Shown one piece after another: positions 17,835 through 27,409 of a stretch of 27,409 nt of DNA. Under the pieces are notes generated by a model. It saw nothing but the letters and a program-made list of their open reading frames with translations. It was not told the origin of the DNA and ran no database searches. The translations under genes were made by a program, and so were the position numbers. The stretch is taken from contig JACQAB010000018.1 of assembly GCA_016195205.1 (NCBI GenBank), positions 1 through 27,409 on the forward strand, given 5' to 3'. The DNA comes from Pseudomonadota bacterium. Lineage in GTDB: Bacteria; Pseudomonadota; Alphaproteobacteria; UBA9219; RGZA01. The first letter of the stretch is position 1. Each line of letters begins with the position of its first letter.

Positions 17835-20800
17835 GTGACCAATCAGCCCCGCTTCAAGATTCTGCGCAACCGTTTCCTGACGCAGATCGCCCTTACCGGA
17901 ATCAGCGCGCTCGCTCTGGCGTTCGCTCTTGCCCCTTCGCAGGCCCAGGCGGCTTGCACCGAAACCACCGCCGGCGTGGTCCTGTACTGCACTGGAGCAG
18001 ACTCCGACGTAGCGTTTACCGCCACTTCCACCTTTCTTGCCACGCTGGAAGGTATTGAATCGGGTGCCACCATCAGCAGCGCTGGCGGTGCGGGTACCGA
18101 AGATGGTCTTTCACTCATCGATGCCGGAACAGTCACCATCAATCAAGATGGTACGATTACTGTGGGCGATGCGGCCGCCGATGGAATCCGCGTTACGGGC
18201 GTGGGTACGTCTCTCACCATCAACGATACTGGTAATGTTACGGGCATGGCAAACGGCATCCATGTAGTGACGGCGGGCGGCGTGAGCGGCGGCGACGTTA
18301 CGGTCAATGTGACGGACGCCACCGTTACCGGCAATGCGGCGGGCGGCACCGGCATCAACATTGCGGCCGACGGCGGTGCCGTTACAGTCAACGTCGATAG
18401 CGATTCCACGGTCCATGCCACCAATGCCGGCGGCAGCCATGCCATCAGCATCACCAACACCACTGGCTCGACGGATGTCACGATCAACGGCACGGTCAAT
18501 TCAACGAACGCCGAAGGCCTTCACATCGATGACAGCGGCGCGGGCGACATCACCGTCACCACCGGCGGCGACTCCAGCGTCAGCGGCAGCACCACCGCCA
18601 TAAATGTTCAGACCCTTGGCGGCGATATCGACGTTACTACCAACGGCTCCGTTTCCGGCACGGCCGGCGTTCGCGCGGCGCAGTTCCTGGCGGCTGATGC
18701 GGCCTCCGACGTTACAGTCAATACCAATGGCACCACCACGGGCACCGCCGGTTACGGCGTCGATGCCGAAGGCTGGGGCCAGAGTGGCACGGTGACCGTT
18801 GACCAGGGTGTGGAAAGCATTATTCACAGCACGGGTGACGGCTTTGCGGCGATCTATGCCTCGGCCAGCGACGGCAACAATGACGAAGTGGCGGGCAATG
18901 TCTCGGTCAGCACCGGCAGCTTTAGCAGTCTAACGGCCGCTGGCGACGACGCGGCTGGCATCTTCACCGATGCTTATGGTGATGCCAGCACGATCACCAT
19001 CTCAACTGGCTTTGACAGTTTGATCACGGTCGCGGCCGGGGCCGGCAATACCGATGTTTCCGGTATTTATGCCCGCGCCCGCGACGATAACGGCGGCGGC
19101 GGCTTCACGGGCAACGGCACCAGCGGCACGATCGACATTACCACCGGCACCTTTAGCGGCATCACGGTGACTGGGGATAACAGCTCGGGCATCACCGCGC
19201 AGAACGACGGCGACACTACTGCGGGTCACACAGACGTTACCACCGGCTTCGACAGCAACATCGACGTGACCGGCGACACCAGCTTCGGCATTGCCGCCAT
19301 TGCCTTGAAAGGCGATGTGGCGGTTGAACTTGGTGAAGACAGCTCGGTCACTGTGGAAGCTAACGGTGCCGCGGGCACGCAAACCATCAGCGCGGGCGTT
19401 TATGCTAGCAGCGTGGATGGCGCGGTGGTCGTCGATAGCGATGGCGGTACAAGCGTCACGGTATCCACCGATGGCACACATGAATCGATTGGCGTCGACG
19501 CCATTTCCACCAACAGTACGGTGGATGTGACGGTAGACGATGTGACCAGCAATAATGGCCGGGCAATTGTCACCAGTGCGGGCGACACGTCAACCATCAC
19601 AGTGAACGGCGAAGTGCAGGGTCTTGGCACCAGCGGCGCCACGGCGGTGATCGACATCACCACGGCCAGCGGCGAGACCACCACACTGACCAATAACGCG
19701 AGTGGCGATATCCATTCCATTGGTGACAGCGCCAGCGATCTGGCGGTGAAAGGCACCACTGGCAGCATCATCTTCGACAACGATGGTGAGTTGACCGGCC
19801 GTGTAGACTTCTCCGGTCTCACGGGCGTGAACACTGTGGCCATGACGAATACCACCAGTTCCTGGCATGTGTCGGGTACCAACACTTTCGGTCCTGGTGC
19901 GGACTCGCTGGTCAACAGCGGCTCACCCGATGCCACGATCTATGTGGATGATACCGCCACGTTTAACTTCGGCGCAGGCAGCAACACCTTCACCAACGGC
20001 ACGGGCGGCGACACGGGCATCATTGACCTGCGGACGGGCACGGGCACCAATTCGCTCACGCTCACCCATGTGGCCTACACGGGCAGCGCTTCGGGCGGCA
20101 CGGGCGTGTTGATCGTGGACGCCAATCTGGGTGATGACGGCGTCACCGCCAATCCCGACAGTTCCGACAAGCTGATCATCAATCCCAGCGCAGTGGGCGG
20201 CAGCGCCAGCACCACGGCGGGCACGACCTTTGTGCGGGTCAACGATCTGCTCCCCAAAAGCGCGGCCAGCTATAACCCCACCGGCATCCTGGTGGTGGAT
20301 GGTTCGACAGCGGCGGGCCAGTTCGTGCTCGATCCAACGCAAGCTAATTACAATGCCTCGAAAAATGCCCTGGATGAAGGCTGGTTCGATTACAGCCTGA
20401 CGCACAGCAGCGGCGATGACATCCTGGTTAGCTCGCCTTCAGACGAAGGCCTCGAAGTGGCAACTCTAGTCGGCGCGGCGCAAGAAATCTGGCAGAGCAC
20501 CTCGCCTTGGCAGGACCGTCAGGCCGATCTGCGCGATTCCATGGCCACCCACTCGCACGAGATCAATCCGGGCGTGTGGGCCAAGGGCGTGGGCCGCTGG
20601 ACAACGCGTGATGTGTCACAGAACGTAACCACGGGTGGTGTCACCACGACCAACAATGCCGACTACGACCAGAAGACCTATGGCGGTGTGGCCGGTATCG
20701 ATGGCTCGAAAGAGCTGTCGGGTAATGGTGGACGGATCATCGTTGGCGGCCAGGGCGGCTATGTGCGGTCGGATGTGGACTTCAGCACCAACAGCGCCGA

Positions 20801-21422
20801 GTTCACCGGCGCCATCGCGGGAGCCTATGTCACCTTCCTGAAGGGTGGCTTCTTCGCCGATGGCGCATTCAAGGCCAACTTCCTCAATATGGACTATACG
20901 GCTCCCACCCTGGGCGGCTCGGCCAGTGCCGATGTGCGCTCTTACGGCGGTGAGTTCGATGCCGGTCAGCGTTTCCCGTTGGCAGGCTTGAATGTGGGTC
21001 CAATGGGTGATGCGTTCGTCGAACCAGTGGTGAGCCTGGTGTATGTCCGCACCTCGATCGACAACTTCACCATCGCTGGTACAACGGTGGACTTCAAAGA
21101 CAACGAAAGCCTACGCGCGGGCGGTGGTCTGCGTGCCGGTGCTACGGTCTCCGACACCAATGCCCTGAAGGCAAAGGTTGCCGTTACTGGCCGCGTCTGG
21201 AACGAGTTCCTGGGCGACAACAAGGTCACCCTGCACAGCGCGGGTCCCGACACCACGGTCACCGACACCTTTGACGGCGTGTTCGGCGAAGGCGGCGTGA
21301 GCCTGAACCTGTTCGGCAAGGGCGCCAACGCAGGCGTGTCGGGCTTCGTCAACGGCAGCGTGAAGGTGGGCCAGGATTACCTGAGCCCTGGCGTCACCGC
21401 CGGTGCCCGCTTCGAGTGGTAG
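17835..21422 (+). CDS. Autotransporter (type Va), complete
   Basis: A 1195-residue protein with a GTG start preceded by AAGGGA 7 bases upstream. The signal peptide (residues 1-39, with GISALALAFALAPSQAQA) is followed by a Cys41-Cys52 loop. The passenger (about 40-880) is a beta-rich, Thr/Asp/Gly/Asn-rich repeat region, with units such as GDITVTTGGDSSVSGS, that should form a beta solenoid. A short amphipathic helix (about 885-907, QEIWQSTSPWQDRQADLRDS) runs into a C-terminal barrel (about 909-1195) ending in Arg-Phe-Glu-Trp, the terminal aromatic used for outer-membrane assembly. The passenger is exported through the barrel and may be an adhesin or surface coat; no protease or esterase motif was seen. 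It has its own terminator. A second autotransporter follows in tandem with a matching leader. Confidence 0.92.
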   Translation: MTNQPRFKILRNRFLTQIALTGISALALAFALAPSQAQAACTETTAGVVLYCTGADSDVAFTATSTFLATLEGIESGATISSAGGAGTEDGLSLIDAGTVTINQDGTITVGDAAADGIRVTGVGTSLTINDTGNVTGMANGIHVVTAGGVSGGDVTVNVTDATVTGNAAGGTGINIAADGGAVTVNVDSDSTVHATNAGGSHAISITNTTGSTDVTINGTVNSTNAEGLHIDDSGAGDITVTTGGDSSVSGSTTAINVQTLGGDIDVTTNGSVSGTAGVRAAQFLAADAASDVTVNTNGTTTGTAGYGVDAEGWGQSGTVTVDQGVESIIHSTGDGFAAIYASASDGNNDEVAGNVSVSTGSFSSLTAAGDDAAGIFTDAYGDASTITISTGFDSLITVAAGAGNTDVSGIYARARDDNGGGGFTGNGTSGTIDITTGTFSGITVTGDNSSGITAQNDGDTTAGHTDVTTGFDSNIDVTGDTSFGIAAIALKGDVAVELGEDSSVTVEANGAAGTQTISAGVYASSVDGAVVVDSDGGTSVTVSTDGTHESIGVDAISTNSTVDVTVDDVTSNNGRAIVTSAGDTSTITVNGEVQGLGTSGATAVIDITTASGETTTLTNNASGDIHSIGDSASDLAVKGTTGSIIFDNDGELTGRVDFSGLTGVNTVAMTNTTSSWHVSGTNTFGPGADSLVNSGSPDATIYVDDTATFNFGAGSNTFTNGTGGDTGIIDLRTGTGTNSLTLTHVAYTGSASGGTGVLIVDANLGDDGVTANPDSSDKLIINPSAVGGSASTTAGTTFVRVNDLLPKSAASYNPTGILVVDGSTAAGQFVLDPTQANYNASKNALDEGWFDYSLTHSSGDDILVSSPSDEGLEVATLVGAAQEIWQSTSPWQDRQADLRDSMATHSHEINPGVWAKGVGRWTTRDVSQNVTTGGVTTTNNADYDQKTYGGVAGIDGSKELSGNGGRIIVGGQGGYVRSDVDFSTNSAEFTGAIAGAYVTFLKGGFFADGAFKANFLNMDYTAPTLGGSASADVRSYGGEFDAGQRFPLAGLNVGPMGDAFVEPVVSLVYVRTSIDNFTIAGTTVDFKDNESLRAGGGLRAGATVSDTNALKAKVAVTGRVWNEFLGDNKVTLHSAGPDTTVTDTFDGVFGEGGVSLNLFGKGANAGVSGFVNGSVKVGQDYLSPGVTAGARFEW

Positions 21423-21453
21423 CGCTCCTAACCTAAATTCGGTTTTCTAAATC

Positions 21454-21490
21454 ACCGCCCCGGTCCTCAAAAGCCGGGGCGGTTGTTTTT
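21454..21490 (+). terminator. Strong Rho-independent terminator
   Basis: ACCGCCCCGG (21454-21463) and CCGGGGCGGT (21474-21483) form a perfect 10-bp stem over a 10-base loop, followed by TGTTTTT. It ends the first autotransporter transcript. Confidence 0.93.
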
Positions 21491-21803
21491 AGGGAGTCTT
21501 TTCTGCCTCACCGGCAGCCGTTTTTCCTTGGCTAGCCTCAATTATTGGCACGCCGTGCTGATTTAACAACCCGGCTACGTAACGAATATTCCTGAATTTA
21601 GTTGCTTGATGTGCGGGCATTTTCTGCGCGTCCGCGGCGTCGCGTTTTTGCGTGTTATCCATTCATAAATACTTGCGCCGTCCGACCATGGGCAGCCTCT
21701 CTTGCGCAATCACCATTCTTTAAGCACTCGCCCGCTATAAGTCGCGGCCAAGGCCCGATTTTCCTCGCGTTTTTCAACGTCCTTTTTTGAAAGGGATCCT
21801 GCC
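21491..21803. other. Intergenic region before second autotransporter
   Basis: No credible gene. A weak hairpin, CTGCC/GGCAG, lies near 21503-21516 and is followed by CCGTTTTT. TATAAG near 21738 is a possible -10 element for the second autotransporter, but no good -35 lies at the right distance. A 62-codon frame at 21602-21790 has no ribosome site and overlaps the control region, so it was not called. Confidence 0.4.
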
Positions 21804-24800
21804 GTGAAAACTTCCTGTCGCTCCGATATCTTGCGCGCTTCGCCATTCCTGCAAGCGATCCTTTACGGAATCAGCGCCGTTGCTCTTGCACTTGGCTTTG
21901 CTTCTTCCGCGCACGCGGCCGTAGTCAATTATAATGATCTGGCCACCGCCGACGGCGCCATCGACACCACCGGCAACACCGTCACTGATTTCGTTTTCTC
22001 CGGCAGCACCTATAATGCCGTGCTCAGCGGCAATGGCGCCTTCGCCGTCAATGGTCTCAATTCGCTTGACCCCGGCGTGAACGCGCTGACGATGTCGGCG
22101 GCGAATACGTTTTCGGGCGTCACCACGATTCTGAACAACGGCGTTCTGATTCTTGACGCTACCGGCACCCTGGCCAGCAGCAGCACGATCCGCATCAATG
22201 AAGGGTCGGTATTTGAAATCGACGCCTCCAAAAGCATCAACAATCTGGCCGACGGGTTGGGCGATGCCGGCCATGCGGCAGGCGGCGGCAGCGTGGTTCT
22301 GGGCGGCACCCTCACCGATGTTCTGACCGGTGATGGCAGCTTTTCGGGCGTCATCAGTGGTGCGGGTGGGCTGACCACCAGCGGCGCTTTTGTTCTTAGC
22401 CTTACCGGCGTCAACACCTATACCGGCGCCACCACTATCGGCGCGGGTGGCACGCTGGCCATCGATGGTAGCGACACCATCGCCACCACCAGCCAGGTCA
22501 ATATGGGCGCGGGCACGACTCTACGCTTCGATGATGACCTTACGCTTGACCGCAACATCGTGCAGACCGGCGCAGCCACGCTGAACACCAACGGCAATGA
22601 CGTTACCGAATCCGGAAACATCACAGGGGCTCAAGCGCTGACCAAATCGGGTGCGGGCACCTTGACCTTGTCGGGTACAAACGCTTTCACCACCCTCGAT
22701 GTCGCGGCGGGCACCGTCAGCATCACCAACGATGCCAATCTGGGCAGCGGTGCGGTAACCCTCGACAACACTACCCTGCAGGTCACCGGCACGGGCGGCA
22801 CTATCGACAACAACATCGTTCTGAACACCGCCGGCACGTTGACCTTAACCGCGGCGAACAGCGACACCTTCAGCGGCGTGATCAGCGGCACCAACCTGAC
22901 CACCAATACCGGCTCAGGCACCATGACTCTGTCGGGCAACAACACCTATACCGGCACGTTAACGGTGAATACCGGCAAAACCATCCTGTCGGGCACTAAC
23001 GCTTATACGGGTGGGACTGTCGTGAATTCCGCCGCAATCTTGCAAACCGTAGTCGCTGATCTGGGCACGGGCGGCATTGCCCTGAACGCCGGTACCTTAA
23101 GCCTGACCGATAACGGCAGCACTCTTTCGCAGAACATTACCCTTACCGGCGGCGGCACACTGGACGTGGCCACCGGCAACAGCGACACCTTCAGCGGTGT
23201 CGTCGGCGGCGCAGGCGGGTTGAACGTTGGCATCTCGGGCGCCACGGGCACGGTGGTTCTGTCGGGCGTGAATACCTATATCGGCGGCACCAACATCAAT
23301 TTCGGTGGGCTTTCGATCGGCGCGGCCAATAACCTTGGCACCGGTACCGTCAGCATGGCCAACGGCACCACCTTCACCACCTCGGCGGGCATCACGGTAG
23401 CCAACGCCTTCGCGTTGACGGGAACCGACACCATCGCCACCGGCGCGAATAACGACACCTTCTCGGGCGCCGTCACCGGCACCGGTAACCTCACGAAAAC
23501 CGGCAGCGGCACGCTCACGCTTTCGAACGCGGGTAACACCTATTCCGTCGGCACCACGCTTTCGGCGGGCGGCATCAGCGTTGGCGCAAATGGCAACCTG
23601 GGCACTGGTACGGTGGCCATGGCCAATGGCACCAATGTCACCTTCACGGGCGCGGACACTTTTACCCAGGCCTTCAGCCTGACGGGCACCGATACCCTGG
23701 CGCTTGGCGCGAACAATGAAACGCTGTCGGGTCTTATCAGCGGCGCGGGCACCCTGACCAAGACGGGCAGCGGCACTTTGACTCTATCGAACGCCGGTAA
23801 CTCCGCCGCCACCTTTGCCACCACCCTTTCGGCGGGCGGCCTCAGCGTGGGCGCGGCCACCATGATTGGCACGGGCGCGGTGACCATGGCCAATGGCACC
23901 AGCTTCACGATGACCGGCTCGGATACCTTCACCAACGCTTTCGCGTTGACGGGCACCGATACCATCGCCATCGGCGCGAATAACGATACGCTGTCGGGCG
24001 CGATCGCCGGCGCGGGCACCCTGACCAAGACGGGCAGCGGTACGCTGACGCTGTCGAATGTCGGCAACAACTTCTCAGGTGGCCTCGATGTGACGGCGGG
24101 AACCGTGAGCGCGGCTTCCGATGCCAATCTGGGCACCGGCACCATTACCCTTCACGCCACCACTCTTGACCTGACGGGCAATACGACGATCGATGAAGCT
24201 ATGACCCTTACGGGCGGCGGCACGGTCAACACCAACGCCAATACCGACACCATCTCCAGCGTGATCGCTGGCACGGGCACCTTCACAAAGACCGGCGCGG
24301 GTATTCTCGAGTTGACGGGCGTTAACACATATAGTGACGCGACCTTAGTCAACGCGGGAACCTTGAAGATCGATAATGGCGGCGGCGACGTGATCGAGGC
24401 CAGCAGCAGCGTCACGCTGGCCGGTACGGCGGTCTTGGATCTTGCCGGCGGCGAGCAGCAGGTAAGCAACCTGACCAGCGCGGCGGCAGGCACCGGCGTC
24501 ACGCTTGGCAGCAATGGACAGTTGAACGAAGTCTCGACGGCCGACACGACCTTCGCGGGCGTGATCAGCGGCTCGGGCGGCATTTTGTCGGTGCTGGGAG
24601 TCGGCAGCCATGTGCTGACTTTATCGAACACCAACACCTATACGGGCGCGACCCTTATTCTGGCCGGTGGAACATTGGACATCACCAAGGGTACCCATGA
24701 CACCATCGCCGCCAGCAGCACCGTGTCGGTGGCGAGTGGCGCAAAGCTGGATCTTGTCAACACTGATCAGAGCGTGAAAAACCTTATCGGCGCGAACAGC

Positions 24801-27409
24801 GCCACGGCCAGCGTCACGCTGGGCAGCGGCACCCTGACCGATAACACCACGGGTGCCACCAACTTCTCGGGCGTGATCAGCGGCACCGGCGGCTTTACGG
24901 TAAACGGCACCGGCACGCTGACTCTTGGCCGCGTGCAGACTTACACGGGCCTGACCACCATTGGCGTGGGTGCCACCCTGAAAGCGGGCGTGGATGACGT
25001 GATTGCCAGCAGCGGCGATCCGATTGTGAACGGCACCTTTGACCTGAACGATACTTCGCAAAGTGTGAATGACCTGACGGGCAGCGGCCTGGTTACCAAC
25101 TCGGGCGTGAGCACGGCCAGCATCACCAACAATCTTAGCGAAGACGGCGTGTGGAGCGGTGTGATCGCAAATGGTTCCGGCACCGGCACCAGCGTAGCCG
25201 TGGTGGATAACAGCGGCGGCACAGCGACCTGGACTTTATCAGGCACCAACACCTATACCGGCACGACGAATATCGGCGCGAACGCGCATGTGCTGGCCAC
25301 CGTGGCGAACACCATCGCCAACAGCGTGGGCGTGAGCGTGGACGGCGTCTTCAACTTGAACAACACCACCCAGGGCATTATTAACCTGAGCGGCGCGGGC
25401 AGCATTATCACCGGCGGTTCCAGCGGGTTTGTCTCGGAAACATCCAATAGCAATACCACCTTTTCGGGTGTGATCAGTGGTGCGGGCGGGCTCCTTAAAA
25501 CAGGTGCGAGCCGTCTGGAGCTTTCGGGAGTCAATACTTATACCGGCCTCACCAGCATCAGCAACGGCACTTTGCGCATTACCGGTGCCGGCGGCCAGAC
25601 GATTGCCGATTCCAGCAGCGTGGGTGTGAGCGGCACTGCAATTCTGGATCTGAACAATACCAATCAGACGGTCAATAACCTAGCCGGTAACTCGGGCACT
25701 CAGGTAACACTTGGCAGCGGCATCCTGACCGAGAATTCCACCATCCTCGGCACCTATGCCGGCGTCATCAGCGGCACGGGCGGCTTGATCAAAACCGGCG
25801 CTAGCATTCTGACGTTATCAGGCGCCAATACCTATACGGGCGGCACGACCATCAGTGCGGGCACCCTCAGCGTGGCCAGCGGCGGCGCGAGCGGCAGCAA
25901 TCTTTCCACTGGCACGGTGGCCATGGCTAATGGCAGCACCCTGGTGCTGACCGGCACCACGACGATCGGCAACGCCTTCGCGCTGACGGGCACGGATACC
26001 ATCAACAACGCTACCGCCAATACCTTGTCGGGAGGAATCACTGGCACCGGCTTGCTGAACAAGACGGGCGCGGGCGTTTTGACGCTTTCAAGCGGAGTCA
26101 GTAACTTCTCGGGCGGCATCAACGTAGCGGCGGGCACGGTAAGCGTGGGTTTGGACGTCAGTCTTGGTACCGGCACCATCACGCTTAATGCCACCGAGCT
26201 CGATCTCACCGGCAATATGACGATGGATGAATTGCTTGCTCTCAATGGCGGCGGCACGGTGGACACCAACGCCAACACCGACACCATCTCCAGCGTCATC
26301 AGCGGCACGGGCGGGTTGACCAAGGCGGGCAGCGGCACGCTGGTGTTGTCGGGCGCGAATACCTATACCGGCGGCACGAACATCAATGCCGGCATCCTGA
26401 GCGTGGCCAGCGGCGGCGCGGCGGGAAGCAACCTTTCCACCGGCACCGTGAATATGGCCAATGGCAGCACGCTAATCCTGACCGGCACCACGACCATCGG
26501 CAACGCCTTCGCGTTAACGGGCACCGATACCGTCAACAACGCCACCGCCAATACGCTGTCGGGCGCGATCACTGGCACGGGCCTGTTGACCAAAACCGGC
26601 GCGGGCATCCTGACGCTGTCGAATGCGGGCAATACCTTCTCGGGCGGTTTAAATGTTTCCGCTGGCACAGTCAGTGTGGGTTCTGATGCCAATCTGGGCA
26701 CCGGCACCATTACGCTTAATAACACCGAGCTCGATCTGACGGGCGATACCACCATTAACGAGCTGTTCGCTCTGAATGGCGGCGGCACGGTGGACACCAA
26801 TTCCAATATCGACACGATCTCGGGCGTCATTTCGGGTACCGGCCCTCTGACCAAGGCGGGCCTGGGTACCCTTACGCTTTCGGGCAGCAACACCTATGAC
26901 GGCGGCACGAACATCAACGCCGGCGTGCTTAGCATTGGCTCGGCCGACAATCTGGGCAGCGGCACGGTCGCCATGGCTAACACCACCACGCTGAACTTCA
27001 CGGGCAGCGACATGGTGGCCAATGCCTTCGCGCTGACCGGCACGGATACGATCAACACTAACGCCAACGAGGACGAATTGTCGGGCCTGATCAGCGGGAC
27101 CGGCAGCCTGACCAAAATTGGCAGCGGCACGCTGATCCTATCGAACGACAACACCTATACCGGCGCAACCAACGTCAATGCCGGCACACTGCAGGTGGAC
27201 GGCGACCAATCGGCGGCCACGGGCACCACCACGGTCGGCGCCAGCGGCACCCTGAGCGGCACCGGCACTCTAGGCGGCGACCTCATCAATAACGGCCTGG
27301 TTTCCCCGGGCCATTCGCCTGGCGTGCTGACCGTAGCGGGTGATTTCAGCGGCTCGGGCACGCTGGAGATGGAGCTTACCGGCCGTGGCAGCAATTCCAC
27401 CCCTTCGGG
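21804..27409 (+). CDS. Giant autotransporter with beta-strand repeats, 3' end cut by window edge
   Basis: The plus frame is open without a stop from the GTG at 21804 to the window edge: at least 1868 residues. AAAGGGATC stands before the GTG, as in the first autotransporter. A signal peptide (about 1-38, with YGISAVALALGFASSAHA) leads into a passenger built of autotransporter-associated beta-strand repeats (the PATR / TIGR02601 type). At least 13 copies of the core NTYTGGTTINAGTL occur, usually after SGTGGLTKTGAGTLTLSG. The last visible residues contain NNGLVSPGHSPGVLTVAGDF, a motif usual near the end of such passengers, so the barrel probably follows outside the window. Expected place: outer membrane, with the passenger at the surface. 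The many antisense open frames here result from the codon composition. The ligand is unknown. Confidence 0.92.
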   Translation, partial: MKTSCRSDILRASPFLQAILYGISAVALALGFASSAHAAVVNYNDLATADGAIDTTGNTVTDFVFSGSTYNAVLSGNGAFAVNGLNSLDPGVNALTMSAANTFSGVTTILNNGVLILDATGTLASSSTIRINEGSVFEIDASKSINNLADGLGDAGHAAGGGSVVLGGTLTDVLTGDGSFSGVISGAGGLTTSGAFVLSLTGVNTYTGATTIGAGGTLAIDGSDTIATTSQVNMGAGTTLRFDDDLTLDRNIVQTGAATLNTNGNDVTESGNITGAQALTKSGAGTLTLSGTNAFTTLDVAAGTVSITNDANLGSGAVTLDNTTLQVTGTGGTIDNNIVLNTAGTLTLTAANSDTFSGVISGTNLTTNTGSGTMTLSGNNTYTGTLTVNTGKTILSGTNAYTGGTVVNSAAILQTVVADLGTGGIALNAGTLSLTDNGSTLSQNITLTGGGTLDVATGNSDTFSGVVGGAGGLNVGISGATGTVVLSGVNTYIGGTNINFGGLSIGAANNLGTGTVSMANGTTFTTSAGITVANAFALTGTDTIATGANNDTFSGAVTGTGNLTKTGSGTLTLSNAGNTYSVGTTLSAGGISVGANGNLGTGTVAMANGTNVTFTGADTFTQAFSLTGTDTLALGANNETLSGLISGAGTLTKTGSGTLTLSNAGNSAATFATTLSAGGLSVGAATMIGTGAVTMANGTSFTMTGSDTFTNAFALTGTDTIAIGANNDTLSGAIAGAGTLTKTGSGTLTLSNVGNNFSGGLDVTAGTVSAASDANLGTGTITLHATTLDLTGNTTIDEAMTLTGGGTVNTNANTDTISSVIAGTGTFTKTGAGILELTGVNTYSDATLVNAGTLKIDNGGGDVIEASSSVTLAGTAVLDLAGGEQQVSNLTSAAAGTGVTLGSNGQLNEVSTADTTFAGVISGSGGILSVLGVGSHVLTLSNTNTYTGATLILAGGTLDITKGTHDTIAASSTVSVASGAKLDLVNTDQSVKNLIGANSATASVTLGSGTLTDNTTGATNFSGVISGTGGFTVNGTGTLTLGRVQTYTGLTTIGVGATLKAGVDDVIASSGDPIVNGTFDLNDTSQSVNDLTGSGLVTNSGVSTASITNNLSEDGVWSGVIANGSGTGTSVAVVDNSGGTATWTLSGTNTYTGTTNIGANAHVLATVANTIANSVGVSVDGVFNLNNTTQGIINLSGAGSIITGGSSGFVSETSNSNTTFSGVISGAGGLLKTGASRLELSGVNTYTGLTSISNGTLRITGAGGQTIADSSSVGVSGTAILDLNNTNQTVNNLAGNSGTQVTLGSGILTENSTILGTYAGVISGTGGLIKTGASILTLSGANTYTGGTTISAGTLSVASGGASGSNLSTGTVAMANGSTLVLTGTTTIGNAFALTGTDTINNATANTLSGGITGTGLLNKTGAGVLTLSSGVSNFSGGINVAAGTVSVGLDVSLGTGTITLNATELDLTGNMTMDELLALNGGGTVDTNANTDTISSVISGTGGLTKAGSGTLVLSGANTYTGGTNINAGILSVASGGAAGSNLSTGTVNMANGSTLILTGTTTIGNAFALTGTDTVNNATANTLSGAITGTGLLTKTGAGILTLSNAGNTFSGGLNVSAGTVSVGSDANLGTGTITLNNTELDLTGDTTINELFALNGGGTVDTNSNIDTISGVISGTGPLTKAGLGTLTLSGSNTYDGGTNINAGVLSIGSADNLGSGTVAMANTTTLNFTGSDMVANAFALTGTDTINTNANEDELSGLISGTGSLTKIGSGTLILSNDNTYTGATNVNAGTLQVDGDQSAATGTTTVGASGTLSGTGTLGGDLINNGLVSPGHSPGVLTVAGDFSGSGTLEMELTGRGSNSTPS
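25841..26902 (+). repeat. Two tandem 531-bp repeats within the second autotransporter
   Basis: Bases 25841-26371 and 26372-26902 are copies with a period of exactly 531 bases (177 codons). They share long near-identical stretches such as CTTTCCAC.GGCAC and GGCAACGCCTTCGCG. A third, diverged unit starts at 26903 and is cut to about 87 codons by deletion. Parts of the unit also recur at about 24063-24330. The period is a whole number of codons, so the frame is kept. It is an intragenic duplication, not a mobile element. Confidence 0.85.

Noticed and set aside
21602..21790. 62-residue ORF before the second autotransporter
   Set aside because: No ribosome site, an Arg/Phe/Ser-rich product without features, and it lies where the promoter must be.
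22400..27200. Regular repeats that might suggest a CRISPR or other DNA repeat array
   Set aside because: The repeats are degenerate, codon-phased and encode beta-strand repeats; there are no conserved direct repeats with unique spacers.
22010..27400. A series of antisense open frames, all in one register, opposite the second autotransporter
   Set aside because: They arise from the Thr/Gly/Asn/Ala codons of the plus-strand repeats; their products are Val/Pro-rich without motifs, and the plus frame is unbroken.

Overview
The window looks like chromosomal DNA of a fairly GC-rich Gram-negative bacterium, most probably an alphaproteobacterium. The signs are a DUF2793-type phage tail protein, a Zur operator of the alphaproteobacterial kind, a hybrid kinase/Hpt/receiver phosphorelay and two classical autotransporters. 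The genus cannot be read from the sequence. No tRNA, rRNA, CRISPR array or insertion sequence was recognised.

Left part (1-4700). An AT-richer gene of unknown function runs in from the left edge. Facing it on the minus strand is a phage-like pair, a DUF2793 tail-fibre protein followed 2 bases later by a LamG-fold protein. Next come a strong minus-strand terminator and a coupled pair of tiny genes (25 and 69 residues). A plus-strand terminator with no visible gene in front of it and a 95-residue orphan gene follow.

Centre-left (4728-12462). A 1024-residue MHYT-domain hybrid histidine kinase is divergent from a receiver protein and an Hpt protein whose start and stop codons overlap. Together they have all the parts of one multistep phosphorelay. 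Convergent to these is an MFS exporter. Then come two small exported proteins of unknown function, each with its own terminator, and a DUF1761 membrane protein.

Centre-right (12654-17466). A possible LmbE-like protein and a family 2 glycosyltransferase are followed by a zinc-uptake locus. zur, a 28-residue membrane ORF, znuC and znuB run leftward and znuA runs rightward. Between them a 19-bp perfect palindrome next to a TTGACA -35 element is the evident Zur operator. Zinc rather than manganese is supported by a histidine at the third ligand position of ZnuA.

Right part (17835-27409). Two tandem autotransporter genes share the same leader design: AAGGGATC, a GTG start, and a signal peptide containing GISA.ALA. 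The first is complete (1195 residues, with barrel). The second has at least 1868 residues, is built of autotransporter-associated beta-strand repeats including a 531-bp tandem duplication, and runs off the right edge before its barrel. Many antisense reading frames are open opposite it, but the plus frame is open without a stop from 21804 to the edge and is clearly the real gene.

Nothing here is a clear new defence or mobile system. The most promising undescribed items are the two very small membrane-protein ORFs, the RNA candidate before the orphan terminator, the unknown N-terminal domain of the receiver protein, and the repeat amplification in the second autotransporter.
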